Positions 27,294 to 35,160 of a stretch of DNA of 41,464 nucleotides are shown here, in pieces (position 1 is the first letter of the stretch; every line of letters begins with the position of its first letter). The stretch covers positions 1 through 41,464 of the forward strand of contig JAUYJC010000124.1 of the NCBI GenBank assembly GCA_030688735.1, read 5' to 3'. Below the pieces are notes generated by a model. That model did no database searches. It had not been told where the DNA came from and saw nothing but the letters and a program-made list of their open reading frames with translations. Source of the DNA: Deltaproteobacteria bacterium (GTDB lineage: Bacteria; Desulfobacterota; Binatia; UBA9968). The translations under genes and the position numbers were made by a program.

Positions 27294-28484
27294 CTAGGCC
27301 CTGGACTCTTGGCCTCGCATCCGCCGCACCAGCCAAATCACTAAGAAAAACAAAGCCGTCGAGCCCAAAGAGCCGACGACGAACACGCCGCCGATTCCCA
27401 TCGCGTGGGCGATCAAGCCGCCCACCGACGGACCTAGAATATTCCCCAAATCACCCGAGGCGTTGTAAACGCCTGACGCCAGTCCGCGCTGCACCTTGCT
27501 CTCGGGCACGTCCTGCACCAAGCCCACCGCGTTAGCGACGACAACGATCGCGCGCATGAGACTCGACGCCACGTAAACGACCAGAATCGTGCCGAATCCG
27601 GTGAACAGCGGCACGAGCATCAGAAACGCGGCCTGAAGCGGCAGGCCGAAGTGAGATAAGTTCTTGTGCCCAAACTTGTTCACGACATGGCCGCTGATGG
27701 GGCGGGTGACGGCGTTGCATCCCGCGTATGCGGCGCGAATCACGCCGATCTGAGTCAGGCTCATGCCCACGGCCAAGCAGTAAAGGGAAATGAACACGTT
27801 ACTCATTTGATGCAGCAAGTTAAGAAAAAGCGCCACGACGACGACGACGGCGAGCTCGGGCTCCAGGAGCGCTTTGAGAGAATCCCTGACACTCAATTTC
27901 GTGCCGGCTTTCGCTTTCGACGCGCCTTGGGCCGGCGCGCTCGATCCGTGCAACAACCACAGCAGCCCCACCGAAGCCAAAGAGAGCAATGCCGCCACCT
28001 GAAAGGTCAAACCGTAACCCCAATGGTCAGCGATCAGGCCGCCGAAAAAATTTCCCGTCGAATAGCCCAGCGCCAGGCTACCGACGTAATAGCCCATGGC
28101 GTGATTGCGGTTTTCTTCCGGCGCCAGCGAGTCGACGAAAAACGCCATGTAAAGCGTCGTCACCGCGCCGTAGGCGAAGCCGTTCAGTGCATGAACGATC
28201 GCGAACGTCATGCCGTCCCCAGCGAAGCTGTAGAGGAAATTCGTCAGTCCCATCGCCAGCACCGCAAGCGAAATCAACATCCGCGCGCGGTTTCGGTTAT
28301 AGGCCATACCCACGGGCAGGCGCGACGCGAGAGCGAAGACCGGACCCAACGAGATCAGCGAGCCGATGGCGGCGACGGGCATGCGAAGGTCGTCGAGATA
28401 GGGTGGAATGATCGTCGACGCGGAATTGCTCTGAATCGTGACCGCGACGATTGGCACCAGGAGTTTTACCGTGCTGAGTTTCAT
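27294..28484 (-). CDS. MFS transporter
   Basis: 396 residues with about twelve hydrophobic segments in two halves of six, split by a polar loop (HGSSAPAQGASKAKAGTKLSVRDSL, around residue 190). The loop between segments 2 and 3 reads ASRLPVGMAYNRNRARM, the degenerate MFS signature. The substrate is unknown. Because it adjoins acyl-CoA and CitE genes, uptake of an organic acid is a reasonable guess, but export cannot be excluded. No clear operon partner on the same strand. Confidence 0.9.
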   Translation of the reverse strand: MKLSTVKLLVPIVAVTIQSNSASTIIPPYLDDLRMPVAAIGSLISLGPVFALASRLPVGMAYNRNRARMLISLAVLAMGLTNFLYSFAGDGMTFAIVHALNGFAYGAVTTLYMAFFVDSLAPEENRNHAMGYYVGSLALGYSTGNFFGGLIADHWGYGLTFQVAALLSLASVGLLWLLHGSSAPAQGASKAKAGTKLSVRDSLKALLEPELAVVVVVALFLNLLHQMSNVFISLYCLAVGMSLTQIGVIRAAYAGCNAVTRPISGHVVNKFGHKNLSHFGLPLQAAFLMLVPLFTGFGTILVVYVASSLMRAIVVVANAVGLVQDVPESKVQRGLASGVYNASGDLGNILGPSVGGLIAHAMGIGGVFVVGSLGSTALFFLVIWLVRRMRGQESRA

Positions 28485-28554
28485 GTCTTTTTACTTATTC
28501 TCTAAAAGCTGTCCATCTTCAACCAGGTTAGGGCTGAAACGCGATGTCAACCGG

Positions 28555-28682
28555 AGAAAGATCTCTCACGGAGCGTGCCCTGAGAGTCCTATTCGAAGGG
28601 TTCGAGATGACAGATAAGAACAATATAGCATAAGGAATCCCTCAAGTGTCATCCCGAACAAAGTGAGGGATCTTTTTTTCAC
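28555..28682. repeat. Intergenic repeat modules (GTCATCCCGAAC type)
   Basis: GAAAGATCTCTCACGGAGCG...TTCGAAGGGTTCGAGATGACAG (28557-28615) and an inverse module GTCATCCCGAACAAAGTGAGGGATCT (28649-28675) face each other across a short AT-rich centre. It lies in the 300-base gap between the divergent MFS and CitE-like genes; any promoters must lie among these repeats. Confidence 0.75.
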
Positions 28683-28787
28683 CGTATCAACACACAATTG
28701 CGAATGCACTTGCCGCGTCCCCATCACGTCGATGATAGACATTTTCTTCCCCTTCAGGTAAGGAAAGTGCGACAGGAGAACTCACTC

Positions 28788-29675
28788 ATGGATCTCTTAC
28801 GTTCTTGGATGTTTGTGCCGGGCCACCGCCAAAAGATGATTGATAAAGCCTTCGGTCTGAATACCGACGCGATCATGCTCGATATCGAAGACGGCGTCGC
28901 GCCCAATGAAAAGGATGCGGCGCGGAAAAACATCGCCGAATCTCTGGGTCGCGAGAAAACGCCGGGCTCCCCGGCCCGCTACGTGCGCATCAACGCCATC
29001 GGCCATGCGCGCATGGACGCAGACCTGGAAGCGGTCGTTCGCCCTGGGTTGGAAGGACTGGTCTGCCCTAAAGTCGATACGCCGGAGGAAGTCCGCAAAG
29101 TGGATGCGATTCTCAATGATCGCGAACCGAAGATGAATATGGCGAAGGGCGCCGTCAGGCTGCTCATCGCCATCGAGACTCCCAGGGGACTGCTCAACGC
29201 GCCGGCGATCGCCGCAAGCTCGCCTCGTGTGATCGGCCTCATTTTCGGCGCCGAAGATTTCGGCCGCGAGATCGGTCTGCCCGCTGTGCGCGAAGGGGAA
29301 GCGCGCGACTTGATCTATGCGCGTTCCGCCATCGTCGTCGCCGCGGCATCGGCGCATGTGCAAGCTGTCGATGGTGTTTGGGTCGACTTGAACGATAGTC
29401 AGGGTTTGTCGGGTTTCGCCAAACAGTCGCGCCAACTCGGCTTTTCCGGCATGTCCTTGATTCACCCGTCGCAAATCGACCCCATCAACACGGTCTTCAG
29501 CCCGACGGCGGAGGAAATCGATTACTGTCAAAAAGTCCTGCAAGCCTTCGAAGAGGCGAACGCCCGCGGCGACGGCTCCATCGCCTTCGGCGGCCAATTG
29601 ATCGACCGGCCGATCATCGAACGCGCGCGGCGGACGCTGGAGATGGCGAGATCGCTGGGCATTCTCAGCGCATGA
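28788..29675 (+). CDS. CitE/HpcH/HpaI family acyl-CoA lyase
   Basis: 295 residues from the ATG at 28788, which has AGGAG nine bases upstream; open sequence further upstream is repeat-like. RSWMFVPGHRQKM at the start, IMLDIEDGVAPNEKDAAR, RYVRINA, LLIAIETPRGLLNA and LIFGAEDFGREIGL are CitE-like (TIM barrel) motifs, with the Mg-binding Glu and Asp in IAIETPRG and GAEDFG. SGMSLIHPSQI is the CoA-side motif. Relatives are citryl-, malyl- and citramalyl-CoA lyases, giving acetyl-CoA or pyruvate plus acetyl-CoA. Length suits a citramalyl/malyl-CoA lyase. It is followed after 31 bases by an exported MBL protein. Confidence 0.9.
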   Translation: MDLLRSWMFVPGHRQKMIDKAFGLNTDAIMLDIEDGVAPNEKDAARKNIAESLGREKTPGSPARYVRINAIGHARMDADLEAVVRPGLEGLVCPKVDTPEEVRKVDAILNDREPKMNMAKGAVRLLIAIETPRGLLNAPAIAASSPRVIGLIFGAEDFGREIGLPAVREGEARDLIYARSAIVVAAASAHVQAVDGVWVDLNDSQGLSGFAKQSRQLGFSGMSLIHPSQIDPINTVFSPTAEEIDYCQKVLQAFEEANARGDGSIAFGGQLIDRPIIERARRTLEMARSLGILSA

Positions 29676-29706
29676 GCCAAAGATCATATCAGGAAGGATC
29701 AAAGAC

Positions 29707-30636
29707 ATGACGGGAAAAATTCTCGCGCTCTCGGCGCTCTGGTTATTGACCACCGGCGCCGCCGCTCCGGTTCGGATGACACCGGTCAAGATCACCGACG
29801 GGATATATATGTTTCAGCACTCCCAGGGCTCCGGAAACTCCACGGTGGTGATCACGAACGACGGCGTGTTGGTTCTCGATTTCCACATCGACAACGCCGA
29901 TCAAACCCTGGCCGGCATCCGTAAGCTCACCGACAAGAAGGTTAAATACTTGATTTCCTCCCACAGCGCAGGCGATCACGCCTCCGGCGCCTGGCACTTC
30001 CGCGAAGACAAGCCCATCTATATCGCGACCAAGAATCAAATCCACGATCTGCGCATGCAGGAGCTGAAAGAATTCAACGAGCGAAAAAATTCCAACGACC
30101 CGCGCTACGCGGGATTTAAAGGAAGAGAGTTGATTCCTCCCGATATCGGTTTCGACGGCGCCATGACGCTCTACTTTGGCGGTCTCACCTTTCAGATTAC
30201 CGCCGAGGGCCGCGGCCATAGCACCGGCGATCTCACGGTCTATATTCCGCAAAAACGCGTCATGCTCATGGGCGATCTCCTGGACACCGAAATCCATCCG
30301 GGTCAAGGCGAGTCCGCCGGCGTTTTCTTCTCCAACGTTAAAGGATGGATTCAAATTCTCGACAACATCATGGCACGCAACCTACCGGTCGAAACCTATG
30401 TTCCGGGTCACGGCCCTGCGCATTTGGGACGGGGGGTCAAAGATTTAGAAGAGCAGAAGCGCTACTTCGTGGTCATGCGCGACGAGGTCGCCAAGATGGT
30501 TGCGGCGGGCAAAAGCCTTGAACAAATCGAAAAGGAATTCAAAATTCCGCAAGAATTCGCGCATTACACCCGGCCCGAGCGGCTCAAGTCCTTTTACAAG
30601 CTGTTTTATAACCAACTGATGGAAACCGGCTACTAG
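29707..30636 (+). CDS. Exported MBL-fold protein with an altered HxHxDH motif
   Basis: 309 residues. Signal peptide MTGKILALSALWLLTTGAAA. The MBL-fold motif expected as HxHxDH reads HSAGDH (H86, A88, D90, H91), so the second zinc-site His is Ala. The remaining ligands seem present: EGRGHSTGD, MLMGDLLDTE and YVPGHGPAHLG. A C-terminal helical extension follows (YFVVMRDEVAKMVAAGKSLEQIEKEF), as in several exported MBL proteins of this type. It may be a mono-zinc hydrolase or binding protein. Probably co-transcribed with the CitE-like gene. The stop codon lies inside the terminal repeat of the next palindromic element. Confidence 0.85.
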   Translation: MTGKILALSALWLLTTGAAAPVRMTPVKITDGIYMFQHSQGSGNSTVVITNDGVLVLDFHIDNADQTLAGIRKLTDKKVKYLISSHSAGDHASGAWHFREDKPIYIATKNQIHDLRMQELKEFNERKNSNDPRYAGFKGRELIPPDIGFDGAMTLYFGGLTFQITAEGRGHSTGDLTVYIPQKRVMLMGDLLDTEIHPGQGESAGVFFSNVKGWIQILDNIMARNLPVETYVPGHGPAHLGRGVKDLEEQKRYFVVMRDEVAKMVAAGKSLEQIEKEFKIPQEFAHYTRPERLKSFYKLFYNQLMETGY

Positions 30637-30771
30637 CAGGTTGGTGAAAGAAGGTTCGGAATGCTTCGAGAGCCTCAGCATGAACGGAGAACCCCCAATG
30701 ATATCAAACCCCCTCCGTTCGTCCTGAGCACCGTCGAAGGACTCCGATGGGGTTTTTCAGCAACCTGCTAG
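30633..30771. repeat. Palindromic MITE-like element, second copy type
   Basis: CTAGCAGGTTGGTGAAA (30633 on) and TTTCAGCAACCTGCTAG (to 30771) are near-perfect terminal inverted repeats. Inner arms GCTTCGAGAGCCTCAGCATGAACGG and CCGTTCGTCCTGAGCACCGTCGAAGG pair as well. The element begins within the stop codon of the MBL gene and ends just before the next gene's ribosome-binding site, so the transcript would carry a large hairpin. Confidence 0.85.
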
Positions 30772-30801
30772 CCAAGCGGCTGCGTTTACAGGAGGGAACT
30801 C

Positions 30802-31857
30802 ATGAAACTATCGATCACCGTTTTCGTTGCTACCGTCGGGTTGCTCTCAACCGCTTGGGCGCAAACCGGCAAGCCGATGTCGATCGCCCAATTGGCCGCC
30901 TACAACAAGCCCGACCGTGAAAAGGTCCTGTACGCGGGCGCCAAGGCGGAGGGGAAAATCACCTGGTACACATCCCTCGCCGGCGACTCCTACAAGAAAC
31001 TCGGCGCGGCCTTTGAAGCCAGATACCCCGGTGTCGCGGTCGAAACTTATCGCGCCACGCGCCAGGACATGAGTGCGCGCATCCTGGCGGAAACCCAAGC
31101 GCAGCGTTATATCGTCGACACCATCGAAAGCACGATTCCGCTGCTGAAGCTCCTAAAGGAGTCTCAACTCCTGGTGCCCTATACCTTTCCGACGCAAGCG
31201 AAGTTTCCGGACCATGTCAAAGAAAAAGCCCCCAAGGGGTTGGTTTTCTGGGCCATCGACCGCGAATCGCATATCGGTCTCGCGTACAACAAGAACGTGA
31301 TTCCGCCGGCTCTGGTGCCGAAGAATTATGAGGGGCTCTTACGGCCCGAGCTGAAAGACAAGATTGCCTTCGCCGGCAGCGATACCGGTGTCACCGTCAC
31401 CGGCGCCCTGCTCAAGTTCAAAGGCGAGGAATTTGTCAAAAAACTTAAGACGCTCAATCCTGCCATTCACAATGTCTCGGGGCGCGCCTTGCTCGACATG
31501 GTGATCTCCGGCGAGGTCGGGGTGTCTCCCAGCACGTTCCGCAATCACGTCGAAGGCTCGCTCAAGGTCGGCGCGCCGATCGAATGGATTCCGATGGACG
31601 TGGTGCCTTCTAACTCCGGTTCCACGGCGGTTTCGGTAAAAGCGCCGCATCCCCACGCCGCGCTGCTGATGGCCGACTTCATCCTTGGGCCCGGCGGGCA
31701 GAAAGTGCTCGAAGAGTACGAGTACGGCAGCCCGATCAAAGAGTACGGTTTTAAACGATGGTACCCCGAGCAGGGTCTGAGCGCCGAACAGATCGACAAG
31801 CTCGAAGAGCGCTGGCGCAGCACGCTGCGCGACATGACCAGACGGTCTTCCTTCTAG
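30802..31857 (+). CDS. Periplasmic solute-binding protein, ABC iron(III)-type family
   Basis: 351 residues with signal peptide MKLSITVFVATVGLLSTAWAQ. VLYAGAKAEGKITWYTSLAG, FEARYPGVAVETYRATRQDM and IVDTIESTIPLL are typical for family-1/8 binding proteins related to ferric and small organic-anion receptors; PSNSGSTAVSVKAPHPHAALLMADFILGPGGQKVLEEY is the C-terminal signature. AGGAGG lies before the ATG. No permease or ATPase is nearby, so it is an orphan receptor in this window. The ligand is unknown; the YTSL start is seen in iron-type receptors but metal-binding tyrosines cannot be confirmed by eye. Confidence 0.88.
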   Translation: MKLSITVFVATVGLLSTAWAQTGKPMSIAQLAAYNKPDREKVLYAGAKAEGKITWYTSLAGDSYKKLGAAFEARYPGVAVETYRATRQDMSARILAETQAQRYIVDTIESTIPLLKLLKESQLLVPYTFPTQAKFPDHVKEKAPKGLVFWAIDRESHIGLAYNKNVIPPALVPKNYEGLLRPELKDKIAFAGSDTGVTVTGALLKFKGEEFVKKLKTLNPAIHNVSGRALLDMVISGEVGVSPSTFRNHVEGSLKVGAPIEWIPMDVVPSNSGSTAVSVKAPHPHAALLMADFILGPGGQKVLEEYEYGSPIKEYGFKRWYPEQGLSAEQIDKLEERWRSTLRDMTRRSSF

Positions 31858-31901
31858 ATAGTCAGCAGGGAGTTGTTAAACAGGAGGAGTTCAAGACAAA
31901 T

Positions 31902-32173
31902 TATCGCGCCAAGCACGTCCTGAGTCTAATCGAAGGGCACGCTAAGCTCGCGCGGAGCAAATCCGAAATTCGAAGCACCAAATTCGAAACAAACCGAAGT
32001 CAACTAAATCTCAAACTCGGAAAATTAAAAACGCTGCTTCTGATCCGTCTTGTTTGGAACATTGAGCTTTTTGAACATTTGAATTTGTTTCGAATTTCGT
32101 GCTTCGAATTTTTGTTTGTTGGCGTCCTTTGCGTTCCCTTCGACTCCGCTCAGGACATGCTTTGCGCGAGGTA
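31902..32173. repeat. Long imperfect palindrome (~270 bp)
   Basis: Outer arms: CGCGCCAAGCACGTCCTGAG...ATCGAAGGGCACGC (from 31905) against TTCCCTTCGACTCCGCTCAGGACATGCTTTGCGCGAGG (to 32171). Inner arms: GAAATTCGAAGCACCAAATTCGAAACAAA (31972-32000) against TTTGTTTCGAATTTCGTGCTTCGAATTTTT (about 32085-32115), almost perfect. It fills the gap between the binding-protein and aldehyde-dehydrogenase genes. Confidence 0.85.
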
Positions 32174-32229
32174 CAATCTTTTCCTGCTGTGTAAGGCAAA
32201 TTTCAACCGAGAATTTTGACGAGGTCATC

Positions 32230-33699
32230 ATGCACACAGGCTCTTACGTCGACGGCAAGTGGTTTCATCCCAAATCCAACCGGCTGGTGCGGAACCTGAA
32301 TCCCGCCGATCCCGACGAGGTGATCGCTGAATTTCCCGCCGCCACGGCGGACGATGTCAACCGTGCCATCGACGCCGCTCAAGCTGCATTCAGAAGCTGG
32401 AAGAAAACCCCCGGGCCCGAGCGGGGGCGCGTCCTTTGGCGCGCCGCGGACATCGCCCGGCAGCGCGCCGACGAGATCGCACGCACGCTCACCCGCGAAG
32501 AAGGAAAGGTCTTGAAGGAAGCCAAGGGCGAAGTGATGAAAGGCATCTCGCTGCTCGAATATTACGCCGGCGAGGGCTTTCGCATGCACGGCAAGACTCT
32601 CCCCTCGGAAGCGCGCGACACCTTCACGTACACGATCCGCCGCCCCCTCGGCGTCGTCGGACTGATCGCGCCGTGGAACTTCCCCTGGGCGATTCCGGTG
32701 TGGAAATCGGCGCCGGCGCTGGCCGCGGGCAACTGCGTGATCTTCAAGCCGGCGGAATTGACTCCGGCAACATCGACGCTGCTTACGGAAATTTACGAAC
32801 AAGCCGGTTTGCCTCCCGGTGTTTTCAATATGCTCGTCGGCTCGGGCTCCGTTGTCGGCGAAGCGATCGTCCATTCGCCGGTGCTGCGGGCGATTTCCTT
32901 TACCGGCTCCAACGAGATCGGTGGCGCGCTCTACGTCAAGGCGGCCCAGCGCGGCGCCAAGGTCACCTGCGAGATGGGCGGGAAGAACGCCGTGATCGTC
33001 ATGGCTGACGCCGATCTCGACAAGGCCGCGGTCGCCATTCATGGCGGTGCCTTCGGCTCCACCGGCCAACGCTGCACCGCAACTTCGCGAGTGATCGCCC
33101 ACCCATCGGCTAAAGACGCGCTGCTGGAACGACTGGTGGACGCTGCCAAAAGAATCAAGATCGGCTCCGGCTTGGATGAAACCGTCGATATGGGTCCCGC
33201 GGTGGACGATAAACAATGGAAGACCGACCTCGATTATATCAAGATCGGCCAGCAGGAAGGCGCCCGCTTAATTCTCGGCGGCAAGCAGCCGGAGCATCTC
33301 GGCAAAGGCTACTTCGTCGAGCCGACGATCTTCGATAACGTGACACCGACCATGCGCATCTTCAAGGAAGAAATCTTCGGTCCGGTGCTCGCCGTCTCTA
33401 CGGCGAAGGACCTGAACGAAGCTCTCACTTACGCCAACGGTGTCGAGTACGGGCTCACGACCTCCATCTTCACGGAAAATATCGACACGATCATGAACTT
33501 CGTCGAAGAAGTGGAAACCGGCATGGTGCACGTCAACGAGCCGACCATCGGCGGCGAGGCGCAGTTGCCTTTCGGCGGCAGCAAGGCGACCGGGGTCGGC
33601 GAACGGGAGATGGCCGAAGAGGGATTAAATTTTTTTACTGAACTAAAAACCGTCTTCATCAACTACTCGGGCAAAGCCGAGCGGCTGATGATTCGCTAA
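32230..33699 (+). CDS. Aldehyde dehydrogenase (semialdehyde dehydrogenase-like)
   Basis: 489 residues from the ATG at 32230, with GAGG upstream; open codons back to 32116 lie in repeat DNA. The whole NAD(P)-dependent ALDH machinery is there: APWNFPW (N150), FKPAELTP (K173), FTGSNEIG, CEMGGKN (E248) and GSTGQRCTATSR (C282 nucleophile). The C-terminal FGGSKATGVGEREMAEEGLNFFTELKTVF is closest in feel to the alpha-ketoglutarate-semialdehyde dehydrogenase group (YcbD-like), but substrate specificity is a guess. Oxidises an aldehyde to the acid in the cytoplasm. Confidence 0.95.
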   Translation: MHTGSYVDGKWFHPKSNRLVRNLNPADPDEVIAEFPAATADDVNRAIDAAQAAFRSWKKTPGPERGRVLWRAADIARQRADEIARTLTREEGKVLKEAKGEVMKGISLLEYYAGEGFRMHGKTLPSEARDTFTYTIRRPLGVVGLIAPWNFPWAIPVWKSAPALAAGNCVIFKPAELTPATSTLLTEIYEQAGLPPGVFNMLVGSGSVVGEAIVHSPVLRAISFTGSNEIGGALYVKAAQRGAKVTCEMGGKNAVIVMADADLDKAAVAIHGGAFGSTGQRCTATSRVIAHPSAKDALLERLVDAAKRIKIGSGLDETVDMGPAVDDKQWKTDLDYIKIGQQEGARLILGGKQPEHLGKGYFVEPTIFDNVTPTMRIFKEEIFGPVLAVSTAKDLNEALTYANGVEYGLTTSIFTENIDTIMNFVEEVETGMVHVNEPTIGGEAQLPFGGSKATGVGEREMAEEGLNFFTELKTVFINYSGKAERLMIR

Positions 33700-33715
33700 C
33701 GCGCCTGGCGGCGCG

Positions 33716-33774
33716 CCGTTCAAGGTTCAACGGTTCAAAGTTCAACGTCAGAGGCCGAACCTTGTAATTTGAAC
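33716..33774. repeat. GTTCAA heptad palindrome
   Basis: GCCGTTCAAGGTTCAACGGTTCAAAGTTCAA directly after the aldehyde dehydrogenase gene, then CCGAACCTTGTAATTTGAAC inverted. It shares the GGCGCGCCGTTCAA start with the element at 25141 and could stop transcription. Confidence 0.75.
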
Positions 33775-33852
33775 AGATTTCTAATCAACCGGCGGTGTGC
33801 CATGACACTGGCGTTGGATGGAGCTGCGCTAATCGACACCCGGACTCCTCAC

Positions 33853-34074
33853 TCAGGCGGCTCGAACATTAACTCGTCCGATTACCAATTCTTCTTCCTG
33901 AGGAACTATTTGCCCGTCATCTTTCAACCCCTGAATGTGACATTCGATTGCGTCTCGCGCACTACTCATGGCCTCGTCGATAGTTTCACCCTGACTAAAA
34001 CATCCAGGCAAGGACGGGACTTCAACCCAGTAACCGCCTTCCTCCGCGTTATGAACGATCACCGTGTATTGCAT
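33853..34074 (-). CDS. hicB: HicB family antitoxin
   Basis: 73 residues. YTVIVHNAEEGGYWVEVPSLPGCFSQGETIDEAMSSARDAIECHIQGL is the classic partially degraded RNase-H-like HicB fold. The short polar C-terminus (DGQIVPQEEELVIGRVNV) has no obvious helix-turn-helix or ribbon-helix-helix, so the DNA-binding part may be reduced. AAGGAGGAAG precedes the ATG. It lies 12 bases downstream of hicA in the usual order; HicB neutralises HicA by direct binding. Confidence 0.93.
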   Translation of the reverse strand: MQYTVIVHNAEEGGYWVEVPSLPGCFSQGETIDEAMSSARDAIECHIQGLKDDGQIVPQEEELVIGRVNVRAA

Positions 34075-34086
34075 GTCACTTCCTCC

Positions 34087-34311
34087 TTAGAGAAGGTCCA
34101 AGAACTGGTCATCCGTCAAACCCGCTTTACGAACTGCCGCTTTGAGTAGCCCGATTTTCAATTCGCGGTGGTTCGGGATCGTGATCAATTGTCCGTTTGG
34201 CATTTTGATATTTACATGATCGCCTTTGCCGTCCCGGCGGACTCCGCCGGCCTTAACAAAAACTTTAATCGCTTCATCTCCAGATACTCCTCTTAATTGC
34301 CGACCCGCCAT
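34087..34311 (-). CDS. hicA: HicA family toxin (mRNA interferase)
   Basis: 74 residues from the ATG at 34311; the first ATG at 34347 would add 12 residues (SKQPGSERRAE) that the family lacks, and GAGAGG sits upstream of the internal ATG. The dsRNA-binding-like fold is evident: RQLRGVSGDEAIKVFVKAGGVRRDGKGDHVNIKMPNGQLITIPNHRELKIGLLKAAVRKAGL. His in GDHVNI is at the catalytic position of HicA toxins. It cleaves mRNA or tmRNA when free. First gene of the hicAB unit. Confidence 0.92.
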   Translation of the reverse strand: MAGRQLRGVSGDEAIKVFVKAGGVRRDGKGDHVNIKMPNGQLITIPNHRELKIGLLKAAVRKAGLTDDQFLDLL

Positions 34312-34579
34312 CTCCGCTCGCCTCTCACTACCCGGCTGTTTGCTCATGATAAAATACTACGCCGATTCTTCATTCGCCAGTCGAAGATCTGAGCGGCGAA
34401 CCTGCTTCACGACGACGTTATCCAGGTAAACACAAAAGCCCCGCAGGTCGGTTTAGGACGTGGTAGGCGATACCACCATTTGAAAGACGAGGACGACGCG
34501 GCATTTAAACATTGCATCTATCGCTTGGCAGGCTTACTCGTCAAGAAAACACTCCCGACCCCTTTTCGGCGTCCCCGAC

Positions 34580-34609
34580 ATTGAACTTTGAACCCTTGAA
34601 CCTTGAACG
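34580..34609. repeat. TTGAAC heptad array
   Basis: TTGAACTTTGAACCCTTGAACCTTGAAC, a half-site of the palindromes at 25141 and 27191, directly at the 3' end of the VOC gene. Confidence 0.75.
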
Positions 34610-34612
34610 AAT

Positions 34613-34996
34613 CTATTTCTCGATCGGCGCGGCCCCCTGCCAGTGGCCGACGTCGATGATGATGTCCTCCGGGCCGACGAACTTGTCCTCATAGTAGGCG
34701 GTGCCGAGGTTGATCGCCCCGGCTTTCTTGGCACCGGCGGCTTCCAGCATGCGAAACTGCTCTTGATCGTTCTCCGCCGTGAAGCCGATATGGTCGATGC
34801 CAGGCTGCTTGGCCGGCTCGCCATTTGCCGTGCCCGCGCGCAGCGGCAGGACGGTGATATTGACCGATCCATCGCTCAAGTCGATGGCGTTGTTCTTGCG
34901 CTTCTGGATCATTTTCATGCCCATCGCATCAACGAAAAACTTCGCCATCGCGTCCACGTCCGCCGCCCGATAAGCGATATGTCTGATCTTAGCCAT
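34613..34996 (-). CDS. VOC (glyoxalase/bleomycin-resistance) superfamily protein
   Basis: 127 residues, one VOC module pair: IRHIAYRAADVDAMAKFFVDAMGMKM at the start and IDHIGFTAEN.QEQFRMLEAAGAKKAG in the second half. His7 and His in DHIGF are at metal-ligand positions; the acid residue near the end is in GPEDIIIDVG. AGGAG precedes the ATG. The superfamily includes lyases, epimerases such as methylmalonyl-CoA epimerase, and dioxygenases; the activity here is not determined. Monocistronic by position. Confidence 0.88.
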   Translation of the reverse strand: MAKIRHIAYRAADVDAMAKFFVDAMGMKMIQKRKNNAIDLSDGSVNITVLPLRAGTANGEPAKQPGIDHIGFTAENDQEQFRMLEAAGAKKAGAINLGTAYYEDKFVGPEDIIIDVGHWQGAAPIEK

Positions 34997-35160
34997 AATG
35001 TTTCTCCTAATTCTGTCATCGACTCCGACTGTCTTGATAACCCGAAACCTTAAACCCTTCGACAGGGATCAGGGCACGCCTGGAACAACGTAAGCGCCAC
35101 ATTGGCGAGGCCGATTCTATGGGAGTGAATTTGAATCTGCAAGCTTACGTTAACGAGCGA

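Noticed and set aside
27666-28505. 279-codon plus-strand open frame inside the MFS gene
   Set aside because: Antisense to a clear twelve-segment transporter; highly charged random-looking sequence.
30802-31857. A complete ABC iron uptake operon
   Set aside because: Only the binding protein is present; the flanking genes are an MBL protein and an aldehyde dehydrogenase.
32203-33216. 337-codon minus-strand open frame opposite the aldehyde dehydrogenase
   Set aside because: Antisense to an intact, motif-complete gene; composition is typical of a shadow frame.
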